A stretch of DNA of 64,000 bases from Thermobrachium celere DSM 8682 (GCF_000430995.1 NZ_HF952018.1:1671525-1735524); one strand, 5' to 3'; counted from the first letter of the stretch, positions 44,381 to 53,653 are shown. Numbers and translations: made by a program. The notes: a model not told the origin generated them from the letters alone.

Positions 44381-46060
44381 TTATAAATTGCTTGCAGTTA
44401 ATATTCCATAGTCTGGTGTATCTTTATCTATTATAATCTTTTTGTTTTCGAACAATATAGCATGTTCTATAACCTCTGTTATAAATTCAACAGGAACAAT
44501 CTCTATATCATAATCTTTAAAACTGTCTTGGTAATTATCCTTTGGTATTAAAACCTTTTTAACACCTGCTCTTTTTGCAGCCTCAATCTTTGCTAGTATT
44601 CCACCTACTGGCTTTACAAAACCTCTAATAGATACCTCACCTGTCATTGCAACTTCATTATTTATAGGAAGTTTTGTTATTGCACTGTATATTGCAGTTG
44701 TTATAGTTACACCAGCAGAAGGCCCATCAACTGGCATTCCACCTGGGAAATTTACATGTATGTCATATTGACGCGTATCAATATTAAAACATTTTCTTAA
44801 AACAGTCAACACATTTTCAACTGAACCTTTTGATGTACTCTTTCTTTTATATTTCTTACCATAGCTTCCTGTTTCCTCTTCATCAATAATTCCATTAACC
44901 ACAAGCTTTCCTGTAAATCCATCCTGCTTTATTGCAACTGCCTCTACTTCTAATAAAGTTCCCATATTTGGACCATATACAGCAAGCCCATTTGCAAGTC
45001 CAATTTGAGCCTCTGGTTCTATCTTTTTATCTGGCCTTGGGGAATAATTTCCACTCTCTATTACCCACTCAACATCTTCTACAGTTATCTCTTTTCTTTT
45101 TTCATTTATAGCTATTCCTCCTGCTATTTGTATTATATTAACTGCTTCTCTACCATTTGTTGCATATTTACTTACCAGTTTTGCTGCATCTCTTTGAATT
45201 TCAAAACCACCTTTTTTTGCTGCATTTAATGAAATTTTTTCTATTTCATCTTGGGTAAGAGCCCTAAAAAATATTTCAACGCATCTTGAACGAATTGCAG
45301 GTGGTATATCCTCTGGATTTTTAGTGGTTGCACCAACTAATCTAAAATCAGCTGGTAAACCATTTTCAAATATATCTCTTATATGTACAGGTATATTGGG
45401 ATCCTCTGATGAATAATATACGCTATCTAGGAATACCTTTCTATCTTCTAAGACCTTTAGAAGTTTATTCATCTGAACTGGGTGTAGTTCACCTATTTCA
45501 TCTAAAAACAATATACCTCCATGGGCTTTAGTTACTGCACCAGGTTTTGGCTGTGGTATTCCTGCAACTCCAAGAGGTCCTGCACCTTGGTATATTGGAT
45601 CATGGACAGAACCAATAAGAGGATCTGCTATCCCTCTATCATCAAATCTTACTGTTGTTGCATCTACTTCTACAAACTTTGCATCTGATTTAAATGGAGA
45701 AAGAGGGTTCTTTTTTGCTTCTTCAAGCACAAGCCTTGCTGCTGCTGTCTTACCAACTCCAGGTGGTCCATAAATTATAACATGCTGAGGATTTGGACCA
45801 CAAAGTGCTGCCTTTAGGGCCTTTATTCCTCTCTCTTGACCTACAATATCTTCAAATGTTGTTGGTCTAGTTTTTTCTGAAAGTGGTTCTGTTAGACTAG
45901 TAGTTCTCATTTTGTATAGCTTTTCTAACTCCTTCTTACTCTCCTTTTCAATATATACTTTACTGCTCTGTTGATTTTTTAGAGCATTATAAAAATAAAG
46001 TCCTATTATAGCAGTAAAAATTAAGTTTACTATTACCAGCAGCTGAGAAGCATATGCCAT
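44381..46060 (-). CDS. lonB: ATP-dependent protease LonB
   Basis: 559 residues. N-terminal membrane anchor (~7-25), AAA+ domain opening with RPTTFEDIVGQERG, Walker [12 protein letters not shown], Walker B GGILFLDEIGEL, and an S16 protease domain with Ser in [11 protein letters not shown] and Lys in GGILAKIEAAKRAG. It lacks the large LonA N-domain. In Bacillus, LonB is forespore-expressed, so this is probably a sporulation protease. Lies between clpX and lon with terminators on both sides. Confidence 0.95.
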   Translation of the reverse strand: MAYASQLLVIVNLIFTAIIGLYFYNALKNQQSSKVYIEKESKKELEKLYKMRTTSLTEPLSEKTRPTTFEDIVGQERGIKALKAALCGPNPQHVIIYGPPGVGKTAAARLVLEEAKKNPLSPFKSDAKFVEVDATTVRFDDRGIADPLIGSVHDPIYQGAGPLGVAGIPQPKPGAVTKAHGGILFLDEIGELHPVQMNKLLKVLEDRKVFLDSVYYSSEDPNIPVHIRDIFENGLPADFRLVGATTKNPEDIPPAIRSRCVEIFFRALTQDEIEKISLNAAKKGGFEIQRDAAKLVSKYATNGREAVNIIQIAGGIAINEKRKEITVEDVEWVIESGNYSPRPDKKIEPEAQIGLANGLAVYGPNMGTLLEVEAVAIKQDGFTGKLVVNGIIDEEETGSYGKKYKRKSTSKGSVENVLTVLRKCFNIDTRQYDIHVNFPGGMPVDGPSAGVTITTAIYSAITKLPINNEVAMTGEVSIRGFVKPVGGILAKIEAAKRAGVKKVLIPKDNYQDSFKDYDIEIVPVEFITEVIEHAILFENKKIIIDKDTPDYGILTASNL

Positions 46061-46113
46061 ATTATCCCCTCCTTTGTTTACATATAGTATGTGTTTATAG
46101 AATCTTTTTATTC

Positions 46114-46147
46114 AAAAAAAAGAAAAGTGGCTAAATTTAGCCACTTT
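46114..46147 (-). terminator. Terminator of clpX
   Basis: 24-bp palindrome with stem AAAGTGGCTAA/TTAGCCACTTT (46124-46147), then TTCTTTTTTTT on the minus strand. Confidence 0.88.
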
Positions 46148-46148
46148 C

Positions 46149-47444
46149 TTAGGAAACAATTTCATTTTTTAGTTTATTTTTTTTAGCAGCTGTCTTCTTT
46201 ACCTTTTTTAGATTTTCTCCAACTATTAATGTAGGTGGTTGCTTTTTCTCTACAGTATCAAGAGTAACTATACATTTAGCAATATCATCTCTAGATGGTA
46301 TCTCAAACATTATGTCCATCATTATCTCTTCTATTATTGCTCTTAATCCTCTTGCACCTGTTTTTCTCTTTATAGCCTCATCTGCTATTTTATATAGCGC
46401 TTCCTTTTCAAACTCTAACTCTACACCATCTAGTTCAAGAAGCTTTTGGTACTGCTTAACAAGTGCGTTCTTTGGCTCAGTTAAAATCCTAATTAGTGCT
46501 TCTTTATCTAGCTGATCAAGAGTAACAACAATAGGAACTCTTCCTACAAACTCTGGTATCATACCAAATTTTAAAAGGTCCTCTGGAAGAATATTCTTTA
46601 GAAGCTCTCCAACATTCTTTTCTTGCTTACTCTTAATCTCAGCACCAAATCCCATTGCATTTGTATGCATTCTCTTTTCAATTATTTTTTCAATTCCTTC
46701 AAATGCTCCACCACAAATGAAAAGTATGTTTGTAGTATCTATTTGTAAAAATTCTTGATGAGGATGCTTTCTTCCTCCTTGAGGTGGAACATTTGCTACT
46801 GTACCTTCTAATATCTTAAGTAATGCCTGTTGAACACCTTCACCTGAAACGTCTCTTGTAATAGAAGGATTATCTGACTTTCTTGCTATCTTATCAATTT
46901 CATCTATATATATAATTCCTCTTTCTGCCCTTTCAATATCATAATCAGCATTTTGAATAAGTTTTAGAAGGATATTCTCAACATCTTCTCCAACATATCC
47001 TGCCTCTGTTAAAGTAGTAGCATCTGCTATTGCAAATGGAACATTTAAAAGCTTTGCAAGTGTTTGGGCAAGAAGAGTTTTTCCAGATCCTGTTGGACCT
47101 AAAAGAAGAATGTTACTCTTTTGAAGTTCAACATCCTTATTCTTAAGTTTTGGCATATTTATTCTCTTGTAATGGTTGTATACAGCAACAGAGAGTGCCT
47201 TCTTGGCCTCCTCCTGACCTATTACATATTGATCAAGATATTCCTTAATCTCCTTTGGCTTAGGAAGATCTGTATATTCAACTTCTTGTTCTTCAAATAA
47301 TTCTTCCTCTATAATTTCTGAACAAAGCTCTATACATTCATCACATATATATACCCCTGGGCCTGCTATTAGCCTTTTTACTTGTTCCTGAGTTTTTCCA
47401 CAGAAGGAACATTTAAGTTGTTTTTTGTCATCTAATTTTGGCAT
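46149..47444 (-). CDS. clpX: ClpX, ATPase subunit of ClpXP
   Basis: 431 residues. N-terminal zinc-binding domain with CSFCGK and [11 protein letters not shown]+ domain with Walker A GPTGSGKT, Walker [12 protein letters not shown], pore loop GYVGEDVEN and IGF-type loop region. Unfolds substrates for ClpP. ATG at 47444 follows GAGGTG; a longer frame start lies inside the ribosome site region. 14 nt after clpP. Confidence 0.97.
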   Translation of the reverse strand: MPKLDDKKQLKCSFCGKTQEQVKRLIAGPGVYICDECIELCSEIIEEELFEEQEVEYTDLPKPKEIKEYLDQYVIGQEEAKKALSVAVYNHYKRINMPKLKNKDVELQKSNILLLGPTGSGKTLLAQTLAKLLNVPFAIADATTLTEAGYVGEDVENILLKLIQNADYDIERAERGIIYIDEIDKIARKSDNPSITRDVSGEGVQQALLKILEGTVANVPPQGGRKHPHQEFLQIDTTNILFICGGAFEGIEKIIEKRMHTNAMGFGAEIKSKQEKNVGELLKNILPEDLLKFGMIPEFVGRVPIVVTLDQLDKEALIRILTEPKNALVKQYQKLLELDGVELEFEKEALYKIADEAIKRKTGARGLRAIIEEIMMDIMFEIPSRDDIAKCIVTLDTVEKKQPPTLIVGENLKKVKKTAAKKNKLKNEIVS

Positions 47445-47458
47445 TTTTACACCTCGCA

Positions 47459-48046
47459 TTACTTACTCTTCTTTGTTATAACATCATCTATAATGCCATA
47501 TGCCTTAGCTTCCTCAGCTGTCATGAAATAGTCTCTTTCTGTATCTCTTTCTATTTTATCTATCGGTTGACCTGTTCTTTCACTTAATATTTCATTTAAT
47601 CTCTTCTTTATTCTTAAAATATGTTCTGCATGAATTTTAATGTCTGTTGCCTGACCACGAGCACCACCTAATGGTTGGTGTATCATAATTTCACTATTTG
47701 GCAATGCAAATCTCTTACCCTTAGCTCCTGCTGCAAGTAAAAATGCTCCCATTGATGCTGCCATACCAACACAAATAGTTGAAACATCAGGCTTTATGTA
47801 CTGCATTGTATCATAAATTGCCATTCCTGATGTTATTTGACCACCAGGGCTGTTTATGTATAAATAAATATCCTTATCTGGATCTTCTGCTTCTAGGAAA
47901 AGAAGCTGTGCTACAACTAAACTTGCTGTTTGATCATTTATTTCATCTGATAAAAATATAATTCTTTCTTTTAATAGTCTTGAATAGATGTCGTAAGATC
48001 TTTCACCCCTACTAGTTTGTTCAACTACTATTGGTACCAAACTCAT
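47459..48046 (-). CDS. clpP: ClpP, proteolytic subunit
   Basis: 195 residues. With the start at 48046 the catalytic triad counts to Ser98 (GMAASMG), His123 (MIHQP) and Asp172 (ERDYFM), exactly the standard numbering. This also supports that start: GGAGG is 8 nt upstream, while the earlier ATG is only 2 nt away. Part of tig-clpP-clpX. Confidence 0.97.
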   Translation of the reverse strand: MSLVPIVVEQTSRGERSYDIYSRLLKERIIFLSDEINDQTASLVVAQLLFLEAEDPDKDIYLYINSPGGQITSGMAIYDTMQYIKPDVSTICVGMAASMGAFLLAAGAKGKRFALPNSEIMIHQPLGGARGQATDIKIHAEHILRIKKRLNEILSERTGQPIDKIERDTERDYFMTAEEAKAYGIIDDVITKKSK

Positions 48047-48067
48047 AAACATAACCTCCTTTTAATG

Positions 48068-48089
48068 AAGGCTAGCAGATGCTAGCCTT
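48068..48089 (-). other. Hairpin between tig and clpP
   Basis: Perfect 9-bp stem AAGGCTAGC/GCTAGCCTT, 4-nt loop, no strong U tract and only 7 nt before the clpP ribosome site. Likely a weak attenuator or tig 3' end. Confidence 0.6.
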
Positions 48090-48096
48090 TAATATA

Positions 48097-49389
48097 TTAT
48101 TCTATTATATTGCTATTGTTAACAAGAAATTCAACAACCTTATTATTTACTATTTCTTCTTCAATCATATATCTTTCAGTCATTAAAATAGCTTGCTTCA
48201 TCTTTTCAACATCATCTTTTGAATACATCTTTGCTATTTCTTCTGCTCTATTTTGAACTTCTTCTTCTGTTGCTGAAATGTTTTCTGCCTTAGCAATTGC
48301 TTCAATTACTAGGTTAATCTTTACTCTCTTTTGAGCTACTTCTTTAAAATCATTTCTTAGTGTTTCCATTGTTATGCCTAACATATTCATGTAGCTGTTT
48401 ATATCCATTCCTTGATATCTTAATCTGTAATCAAGGTCCTTTATCATGTAGTCTATTTCATTTTCTATCATAACTTCTGGAATTTCAACTTCGCAAGCTT
48501 CTACTGCCTTTGTTAATACTTCTTCTTCTAAATCTCTCTTTGCTCTTTCTTCATTTTCTTTTTGTAACTTAGCTCTTATATCATTCTTTAACTCTTCTAA
48601 TGTATTGAATTCTGAAACTTCACTTGCAAATTCATCATCTAACTCTGGAAGAAGCTTTACCTTTATTTCCTTTACAGTTACCTTAAATAGAGCTGGCTTT
48701 CCTTTTAACTCTTCAGCATGATAATCTTCTGGGAATGTAACATTTACATCAACAGTTTCTCCTACTTTTGCACCTACTAGTTGTTCTTCAAAACCTGGTA
48801 TAAAAGTTCCTGAACCAATAGTTAGATTATAGTTGTCAGCCTTTCCTCCTGGGAAAGCAACACCATCTACAAATCCTTCAAAGTCAATAACTGCTATATC
48901 ACCATTTTCTACTGTTCCTTCTTCCTTTGTAACTAGTCTTGCACTTCTTTCTCTTAATACATTTAATTCAGCTTCAACATCTTCATCAGTTACTGGATAT
49001 TCAATCTTCTTTACTTCTATTCCCTTATAGTTTCCTAACTTAACTTCAGGCTTTACAACAACTTCTGCAGTGTAAACAAAATCTTCTCCCTTACCAATCT
49101 TAACTATGTCAATAGTTGGTCTATCTACTGGTTCAATGTTGTTTTCCTTAATAGCAGCTGGATATGTTTCATCAAGTATGTAGTTTACAGCATCTTCGTA
49201 AAATACGCCTTCACCATAGTACTTTTCTATTATTGCCTTTGGAGCCTTACCTTTTCTAAAGCCTGGAACATTAAATCTTGAAGCATTCTTCTTATAAGCC
49301 TTCTCTACAGCTTCATTGAACTTTTCACTTGGTACAGTTATTTCAAGCTTTACTTTATTATTTTCTAATCTTTCAACTTTAGTATTCAT
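48097..49389 (-). CDS. tig: Trigger factor
   Basis: 430 residues. N-terminal ribosome-binding domain with the GFRKGKAP signature (FNVPGFRKGKAPKAIIEKYYG), FKBP-like PPIase domain (about 150-245: GDIAVIDFEGFVDG, FIPGFEEQLVG), then the helical C-terminal chaperone domain. ATG at 49389 follows GATAGGAGG. Heads the tig-clpP-clpX unit. Confidence 0.97.
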   Translation of the reverse strand: MNTKVERLENNKVKLEITVPSEKFNEAVEKAYKKNASRFNVPGFRKGKAPKAIIEKYYGEGVFYEDAVNYILDETYPAAIKENNIEPVDRPTIDIVKIGKGEDFVYTAEVVVKPEVKLGNYKGIEVKKIEYPVTDEDVEAELNVLRERSARLVTKEEGTVENGDIAVIDFEGFVDGVAFPGGKADNYNLTIGSGTFIPGFEEQLVGAKVGETVDVNVTFPEDYHAEELKGKPALFKVTVKEIKVKLLPELDDEFASEVSEFNTLEELKNDIRAKLQKENEERAKRDLEEEVLTKAVEACEVEIPEVMIENEIDYMIKDLDYRLRYQGMDINSYMNMLGITMETLRNDFKEVAQKRVKINLVIEAIAKAENISATEEEVQNRAEEIAKMYSKDDVEKMKQAILMTERYMIEEEIVNNKVVEFLVNNSNIIE

Positions 49390-49503
49390 TTTATTTCCTC
49401 CTATCAAACTATATTTATACTGCATTTATAATGTACCTACTCTATTGAAAATTACAGCTTAACATTGTAATAATAACATAATTAAATTTTATATTCAATA
49501 GCA

Positions 49504-49830
49504 TTAATAAATAATTTGACCATTTGATACCTTAGCGATTATTTTATCATTTGATCTTTGTAAATCTACTTCATTTAATATTTCCTCATCTGCACTATTT
49601 AGTAAATCTATATCATAATACTTTGAAGCATTAAAAACTCTAAATCCTATGAAATTGCCCTCTCTATCAAAGATATCAACCATGTCTAATAAAAGTGAAG
49701 CTGCCTCATCAAAGGAATAATTTCTGTCAATATCCTTTAAATTTGAATGATTTATTTTTTTTAAATTTGATTCTTGTTTTTCTAAGTATAAACTTACAAC
49801 GTCATGCACTCTATCATAATACACCTTCAA
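49504..49830 (-). CDS. Small protein, DUF2283-like
   Basis: 108 residues. Opening MKVYYDRVHDVVSLYLEK and the central LLLDMVDIFDREGNFIGFRVFNAS follow the pattern of DUF2283 proteins (short beta-rich proteins often near toxin-antitoxin or unknown genes), but the match is loose and no partner toxin is adjacent. No signal or membrane segment. Confidence 0.65.
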   Translation of the reverse strand: MKVYYDRVHDVVSLYLEKQESNLKKINHSNLKDIDRNYSFDEAASLLLDMVDIFDREGNFIGFRVFNASKYYDIDLLNSADEEILNEVDLQRSNDKIIAKVSNGQIIY

Positions 49831-49905
49831 GCTATCACCTACACCATTTATTTTGTTATCTCCTTACATTATATCCAATTTATAATAAAAATTAAACACC
49901 CTTTA

Positions 49906-50751
49906 TTATTTTTTTATCTCTAAATTTAATCCGTCACTTAAAAATACAACATCACCAGCTTCATCGGTTCTTAAAACTTTAATCCCATACTTCTTCATAA
50001 GAAGCATAGTTTCTTTATGTGGATGACCATAGCTGTTATCCTTACCAACTGATATTACAGCAAACTTTGGATCAACTGTCCTAATAAATTCCTCCGAACT
50101 TGAAGATGAACTGCCATGATGTCCAAGTTTTATCACATCAGCTTTTACATCAAATCCTCTTTTTAACATCTCGCTCTCTGAAAATTTTTCTGCATCCCCC
50201 ATAAAAAGAAAGGTATTATTTCCATATTTTAATTTTACAACAGCAGAATAATCATTTAGATCCTCATAGTAGCTGCTATTAGGTGCTAAAAATTCAACTT
50301 CAACATCACCAACATTAAATTTTATACCTGATTTTGCAGTTTTTATTTTTAAATTTTTGTTCTTTATTTCATTCATCATGTTGATAAAAGTCTTTGTGTT
50401 TGTTGTAACCTTTGGCATATAAATTTCCTTTATATTAAAGTTCTTTATAACATCATCCATATTACCAATATGATCTTCATGTGGGTGAGTTGCAATTAAC
50501 ACATCAATATCTTTAACTCCATTTTCATTTAACTTATTCATTAATGTTTCTTTTACACTATTTGAACCTGAATCAATCAAGATAAATTTGTTCTCTTTTG
50601 TTCTAATTAAAATTGCATCACCCTGACCAACATCTAAAATTGAAACCATAAGCTTATCATTGGTACTTGTATTGCTCTCAACCCCTATTATGCCACAGGA
50701 TGAAAATAAAATTAACAAAGCAAACAATAGTATATAAAATACTTTTTTCAC
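49906..50751 (-). CDS. ComEC/Rec2-like metallo-beta-lactamase-fold lipoprotein
   Basis: 281 residues. Lipoprotein signal MKKVFYILLFALLILFSSC, then a metallo-beta-lactamase domain: LDVGQGDAILI, ATHPHEDHIGN (zinc ligands), FMGDAEK and LGHHGSSSSSSEEF. Same fold as the C-terminal domain of ComEC but stand-alone and exported; a nuclease or phosphodiesterase outside the cell is plausible. No membrane channel part present. Confidence 0.88.
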   Translation of the reverse strand: MKKVFYILLFALLILFSSCGIIGVESNTSTNDKLMVSILDVGQGDAILIRTKENKFILIDSGSNSVKETLMNKLNENGVKDIDVLIATHPHEDHIGNMDDVIKNFNIKEIYMPKVTTNTKTFINMMNEIKNKNLKIKTAKSGIKFNVGDVEVEFLAPNSSYYEDLNDYSAVVKLKYGNNTFLFMGDAEKFSESEMLKRGFDVKADVIKLGHHGSSSSSSEEFIRTVDPKFAVISVGKDNSYGHPHKETMLLMKKYGIKVLRTDEAGDVVFLSDGLNLEIKK

Positions 50752-50754
50752 ATT

Positions 50755-51537
50755 CTATACCCCCAAATTCAACATATATTCATAACTTTTAGATATCTCC
50801 TCTACTTCACCAAAGTTATCCCTATATACTTCAATTATAAATTGGCAGTTTTTATTAAATTTTAGAACCTCCTCTACTGATCCCCTAATATCATAGTTTC
50901 CATATCCAGGTAATAGACAGTCACATTTTTCATTTGAATCAGAGACATGTACATTTACAATCCTATCTTTGAAGACATTAATATATTCCTCAACCCTTCT
51001 TCCACTTCTTAATGCTTGTTTAAAATCTAAAACAAAATACAAATCTTCCTTCATAAACCCTATAACTTCTTCAATAAACTTAGGATTTGACCCCATACAC
51101 CACGATACATTTTCCCATGCAAGTGCTATATTATATTCTGATGCTACTTTACACAGGTAATCCATAACCTTAGCTGTCCATTGTGCATCTTTAACCTGTT
51201 TGTTGTTTCTCTCTCCATGAAAGACATAATACTTTGCTCCAAGCTCCCTAGCTGCATTACATGCAAGCCTGAATTTTTCCTCCATCTCAAGTCTTCTTCT
51301 TTCATATTTATCAAATAAATATGGCTCAAAGGGAGATGGAAAGGGATGTATAGTATTTATTTTTAAGCCACTTTCATCCATGCCTTTCTTTATAGCCTTT
51401 AAATAATCTCCTGTCATCTCAGAAGCTGATTCAAAAAACACTTCGCATAGCTCAAATCCAATATTCTTAATAATCTTTAATGTTTCTTCAGTATATACTT
51501 CAGGATAAAAACATGCAGTTGAAATACCAAATAACAT
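50755..51537 (-). CDS. Sugar phosphate isomerase/epimerase family TIM barrel
   Basis: 260 residues of the xylose-isomerase-like (AP endonuclease 2) superfamily. Metal-site pattern: HGERNN, LAWENVSW, VLDFKQALRSG, NVHVSDSNEKCDCLLPGYG and a final IIEVYRDN. Precise substrate unknown. 3 nt upstream of the ComEC-like gene, probably cotranscribed. Confidence 0.86.
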   Translation of the reverse strand: MLFGISTACFYPEVYTEETLKIIKNIGFELCEVFFESASEMTGDYLKAIKKGMDESGLKINTIHPFPSPFEPYLFDKYERRRLEMEEKFRLACNAARELGAKYYVFHGERNNKQVKDAQWTAKVMDYLCKVASEYNIALAWENVSWCMGSNPKFIEEVIGFMKEDLYFVLDFKQALRSGRRVEEYINVFKDRIVNVHVSDSNEKCDCLLPGYGNYDIRGSVEEVLKFNKNCQFIIEVYRDNFGEVEEISKSYEYMLNLGV

Positions 51538-51616
51538 AATTTCCTCCTAAATTTTTTGTTATAAATGTATATTTGCCCAAATTTGAGGCAATATTAATTA
51601 ATGTGATGAATAAGTT

Positions 51617-51703
51617 AAAAAAGGCAATCCCAATCTCCTGTTTGTTAACTCCTGTTTCGTTCTGTTTTAATGCTGCCAAATTTAAAAAGGGGTTGCCTTT
51701 TTT
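51617..51703 (-). terminator. Large-loop terminator-like hairpin
   Basis: 15-bp stem (AAAAAAGGCAATCCC at 51617-51631 against 51689-51703, one G-U) with a 57-nt loop, T/A runs at both ends so it could act in both directions. It lies just behind the 274-residue gene. The loop has two copies of CTCCTGTTT (51635-51643, 51649-51657) on the plus strand. Confidence 0.6.
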
Positions 51704-51714
51704 ATTGTCTAAAA

Positions 51715-52539
51715 TCAATTTATTTTTCTTAATTTATTACTTCCCTTCTCTAATATATATACCCTTTCATCAGATATAATTCTTAATGCACCCTTTTCGT
51801 CATATCCATCATACTTTATGTTATTTATATCATTTGAGAGTTCAGCTATTCTCTTAGCTCCTTTTCCATTATAATCTGCATACCATAGAAATATACCTCG
51901 TTTTGTTGCGTAATATGGAAGTCTAGTTAAAAAAACAATCCTATCATCAGAAGTAAAATGTGGTTTTTGAGCCCAAATGTAATCCTTATTTCTTTGAATA
52001 ACCTTATCCTTAACAAATACATAATTTGTTACCTTTAGACTCTTTATAGTAATATCCTGAAAATTTCCATTTTCATCGCATACTATAATATTTTGATTTT
52101 CCTTATCATCAAAAACTATTTTCTTTCCATCAGTTGATATATCATAATCTACAGCTAACCCCTCAGTTTTAACCTCTATAAAAACTTTGTTACTATTTTC
52201 CTCTTTATATACTACTCTAAACTTTTTTTGAGTATCAGAAGTATATATGTATTCTTTTAATACTTCTTTCTTTTTATTTTCATTATTTGTTGGAACATTA
52301 ATGTTGTTATTATTTTTTGCTTCTTTATTTGTTTCTTCTTTTTGTTTTTTAGGAACTTTTATTTTGTTTAAGAAGCTTATTTTTTCTTTAATATTAAATG
52401 TTATTCCTCTTTTATTTAAATGATATTTTGTATAAAAAAATCCAGCTGATATCAATATTAATATTATCAAAGCTATGTTTATTCTTCTTCTTCTCATCTG
52501 TTCTTCATAGTTTCTACTAAAAATACTTGGTCTACCCAA
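51715..52539 (-). CDS. Single-pass membrane protein with beta-rich extracellular domain, unknown
   Basis: 274 residues. Basic N-terminus (EEQMRRRR), one membrane helix (~20-36), an Asn/Lys-rich linker (~60-90), then a repeat-like beta region with DYDISTDGKKIVFDDKEN and HFTSDDRIVFLTRL, suggesting TolB/WD40-type propeller blades. Function unknown; type II topology puts the propeller outside. Confidence 0.72.
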   Translation of the reverse strand: MGRPSIFSRNYEEQMRRRRINIALIILILISAGFFYTKYHLNKRGITFNIKEKISFLNKIKVPKKQKEETNKEAKNNNNINVPTNNENKKKEVLKEYIYTSDTQKKFRVVYKEENSNKVFIEVKTEGLAVDYDISTDGKKIVFDDKENQNIIVCDENGNFQDITIKSLKVTNYVFVKDKVIQRNKDYIWAQKPHFTSDDRIVFLTRLPYYATKRGIFLWYADYNGKGAKRIAELSNDINNIKYDGYDEKGALRIISDERVYILEKGSNKLRKIN

Positions 52540-52597
52540 GGCTAATCTCCTCCTTATTTATGTTCCATCATTAGCTATTATACCCTAATTGATAAAT

Positions 52598-52623
52598 AAA
52601 AAAAAGCCTTCAAATGAAGGCTT
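52598..52623 (-). terminator. Terminator of the tRNA operon
   Basis: 9-bp core stem AAGCCTTCA/TGAAGGCTT with AA loop, followed on the minus strand by a run of T. Confidence 0.88.
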
Positions 52624-52625
52624 TT

Positions 52626-52701
52626 TGGTGGGCCATCGGGGACTCGAACCCAGGACACCCTGATTAAGAGTCAGGTGCTCTACCAACTGAGCTAATGGCC
52701 C
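52626..52701 (-). tRNA. tRNA-Lys (anticodon CTT), copy 1
   Basis: Cloverleaf with acceptor GGGCCAT/ATGGCCC, anticodon loop CTCTTAA, T-arm and encoded CCA. Identical to the copy at 53156. Confidence 0.96.
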
Positions 52702-52715
52702 ATATTGTATCTTTC

Positions 52716-52792
52716 TGGTGCGCCCAGTAGGACTCGAACCTACGACCTCCAGATTCGAAGTCTGTAACTCTATCCAACTGAGCTATGGGCGC
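52716..52792 (-). tRNA. tRNA-Arg (anticodon TCG)
   Basis: Acceptor GCGCCCA/TGGGCGC, anticodon loop CTTCGAA, encoded CCA. The template-strand anticodon is read as TCG, pairing with CGN codons. Confidence 0.94.
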
Positions 52793-52821
52793 ACTGAATT
52801 GCGCCTAAAAAATAAAAAAAC

Positions 52822-52898
52822 TGGTGCGCCTTGAGAGATTCGAACTCCCGACACACGGCTTAGAAGGCCGTTGCTCTATCCAGCTGAGCTAAAGGCGC
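52822..52898 (-). tRNA. tRNA-Arg (anticodon TCT), copy 1
   Basis: Acceptor GCGCCTT/AAGGCGC, anticodon loop CTTCTAA, encoded CCA. Identical to the copy at 53494. Confidence 0.96.
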
Positions 52899-52904
52899 AT
52901 ATCA

Positions 52905-52978
52905 TGGAGCGGGTGATGGGAATCGAACCCACACAACCAGCTTGGAAGGCTGGGACTCTACCATTGAGCTACACCCGC
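52905..52978 (-). tRNA. tRNA-Gly (anticodon TCC), copy 1
   Basis: Acceptor GCGGGTG/CACCCGC, anticodon loop CTTCCAA, encoded CCA. Identical to the copy at 53577. Confidence 0.96.
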
Positions 52979-52984
52979 ATATTA

Positions 52985-53060
52985 TGGAGCGGGAAACGGG
53001 ACTCGAACCCGCGGCATTCACCTTGGCAAGGTGACGCTCTACCAACTGAGCTATTCCCGC
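52985..53060 (-). tRNA. tRNA-Gly (anticodon GCC)
   Basis: Acceptor GCGGGAA/TTCCCGC, anticodon loop TTGCCAA, encoded CCA. Confidence 0.96.
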
Positions 53061-53065
53061 ATACA

Positions 53066-53149
53066 TGGTGCGGGCGGAGGGACTTGAACCCCCACGCACT
53101 GGGCACTAGATCCTAAGTCTAGCGCGTCTGCCAATTCCGCCACGCCCGC
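53066..53149 (-). tRNA. tRNA-Leu (anticodon TAG)
   Basis: 84-nt class II tRNA with a long variable arm; acceptor GCGGGCG/CGCCCGC, anticodon loop CTTAGGA, encoded CCA. Confidence 0.95.
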
Positions 53150-53155
53150 ATATTA

Positions 53156-53231
53156 TGGTGGGCCATCGGGGACTCGAACCCAGGACACCCTGATTAAGAG
53201 TCAGGTGCTCTACCAACTGAGCTAATGGCCC
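53156..53231 (-). tRNA. tRNA-Lys (anticodon CTT), copy 2
   Basis: Same 76-nt sequence as the tRNA-Lys(CTT) at 52626; acceptor GGGCCAT/ATGGCCC, loop CTCTTAA, encoded CCA. Confidence 0.96.
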
Positions 53232-53252
53232 ATATGTATTTAAACTCAGAAC

Positions 53253-53328
53253 TGGTGAGCCACCGGGGAATCGAACCCCGGACACCAAGATTAAAAGTCT
53301 TGTGCTCTACCGACTGAGCTAGTGGCTC
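53253..53328 (-). tRNA. tRNA-Lys (anticodon TTT)
   Basis: Acceptor GAGCCAC/GTGGCTC, anticodon loop CTTTTAA, encoded CCA. Confidence 0.96.
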
Positions 53329-53331
53329 ATA

Positions 53332-53407
53332 TGGCTGGGCAGGCTGGACTCGAACCAGCGAATGCAGGAGTCAAAGTCCTGTGCCTTACCGACTTGGCGA
53401 CTGCCCA
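53332..53407 (-). tRNA. tRNA-Gln (anticodon TTG)
   Basis: Acceptor TGGGCAG/CTGCCCA, discriminator G, anticodon loop CTTTGAC, encoded CCA. Confidence 0.96.
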
Positions 53408-53412
53408 ATAGT

Positions 53413-53490
53413 TGGGGTGGATAGTGGGACTCGAACCCACGACCTCCAGAGCCACAATCTGGCGCTCTAACCAACTGAACTATACCCACC
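53413..53490 (-). tRNA. tRNA-His (anticodon GTG)
   Basis: Acceptor GTGGGTA/TATCCAC with one G-U, anticodon loop TTGTGGC, discriminator C facing an encoded G at position -1 (the histidine identity element), encoded CCA. Confidence 0.95.
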
Positions 53491-53493
53491 ACA

Positions 53494-53570
53494 TGGTGCG
53501 CCTTGAGAGATTCGAACTCCCGACACACGGCTTAGAAGGCCGTTGCTCTATCCAGCTGAGCTAAAGGCGC
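53494..53570 (-). tRNA. tRNA-Arg (anticodon TCT), copy 2
   Basis: Same 77-nt sequence as the tRNA-Arg(TCT) at 52822. Confidence 0.96.
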
Positions 53571-53576
53571 ATATTA

Positions 53577-53650
53577 TGGAGCGGGTGATGGGAATCGAAC
53601 CCACACAACCAGCTTGGAAGGCTGGGACTCTACCATTGAGCTACACCCGC
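53577..53650 (-). tRNA. tRNA-Gly (anticodon TCC), copy 2
   Basis: Same 74-nt sequence as the tRNA-Gly(TCC) at 52905. Confidence 0.96.
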
Positions 53651-53653
53651 AAG

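Noticed and set aside
51500..51718. A 72-codon minus-strand frame between the isomerase and the membrane-protein gene
   Set aside because: It overlaps the isomerase start and the large hairpin, has no ribosome site and no protein-like composition.
52871..53528. Open frames of 60-81 codons inside the 52.6-53.7 kb region
   Set aside because: They cover the tRNA genes; sequences such as [10 protein letters not shown] are translations of tRNA arms, not proteins.
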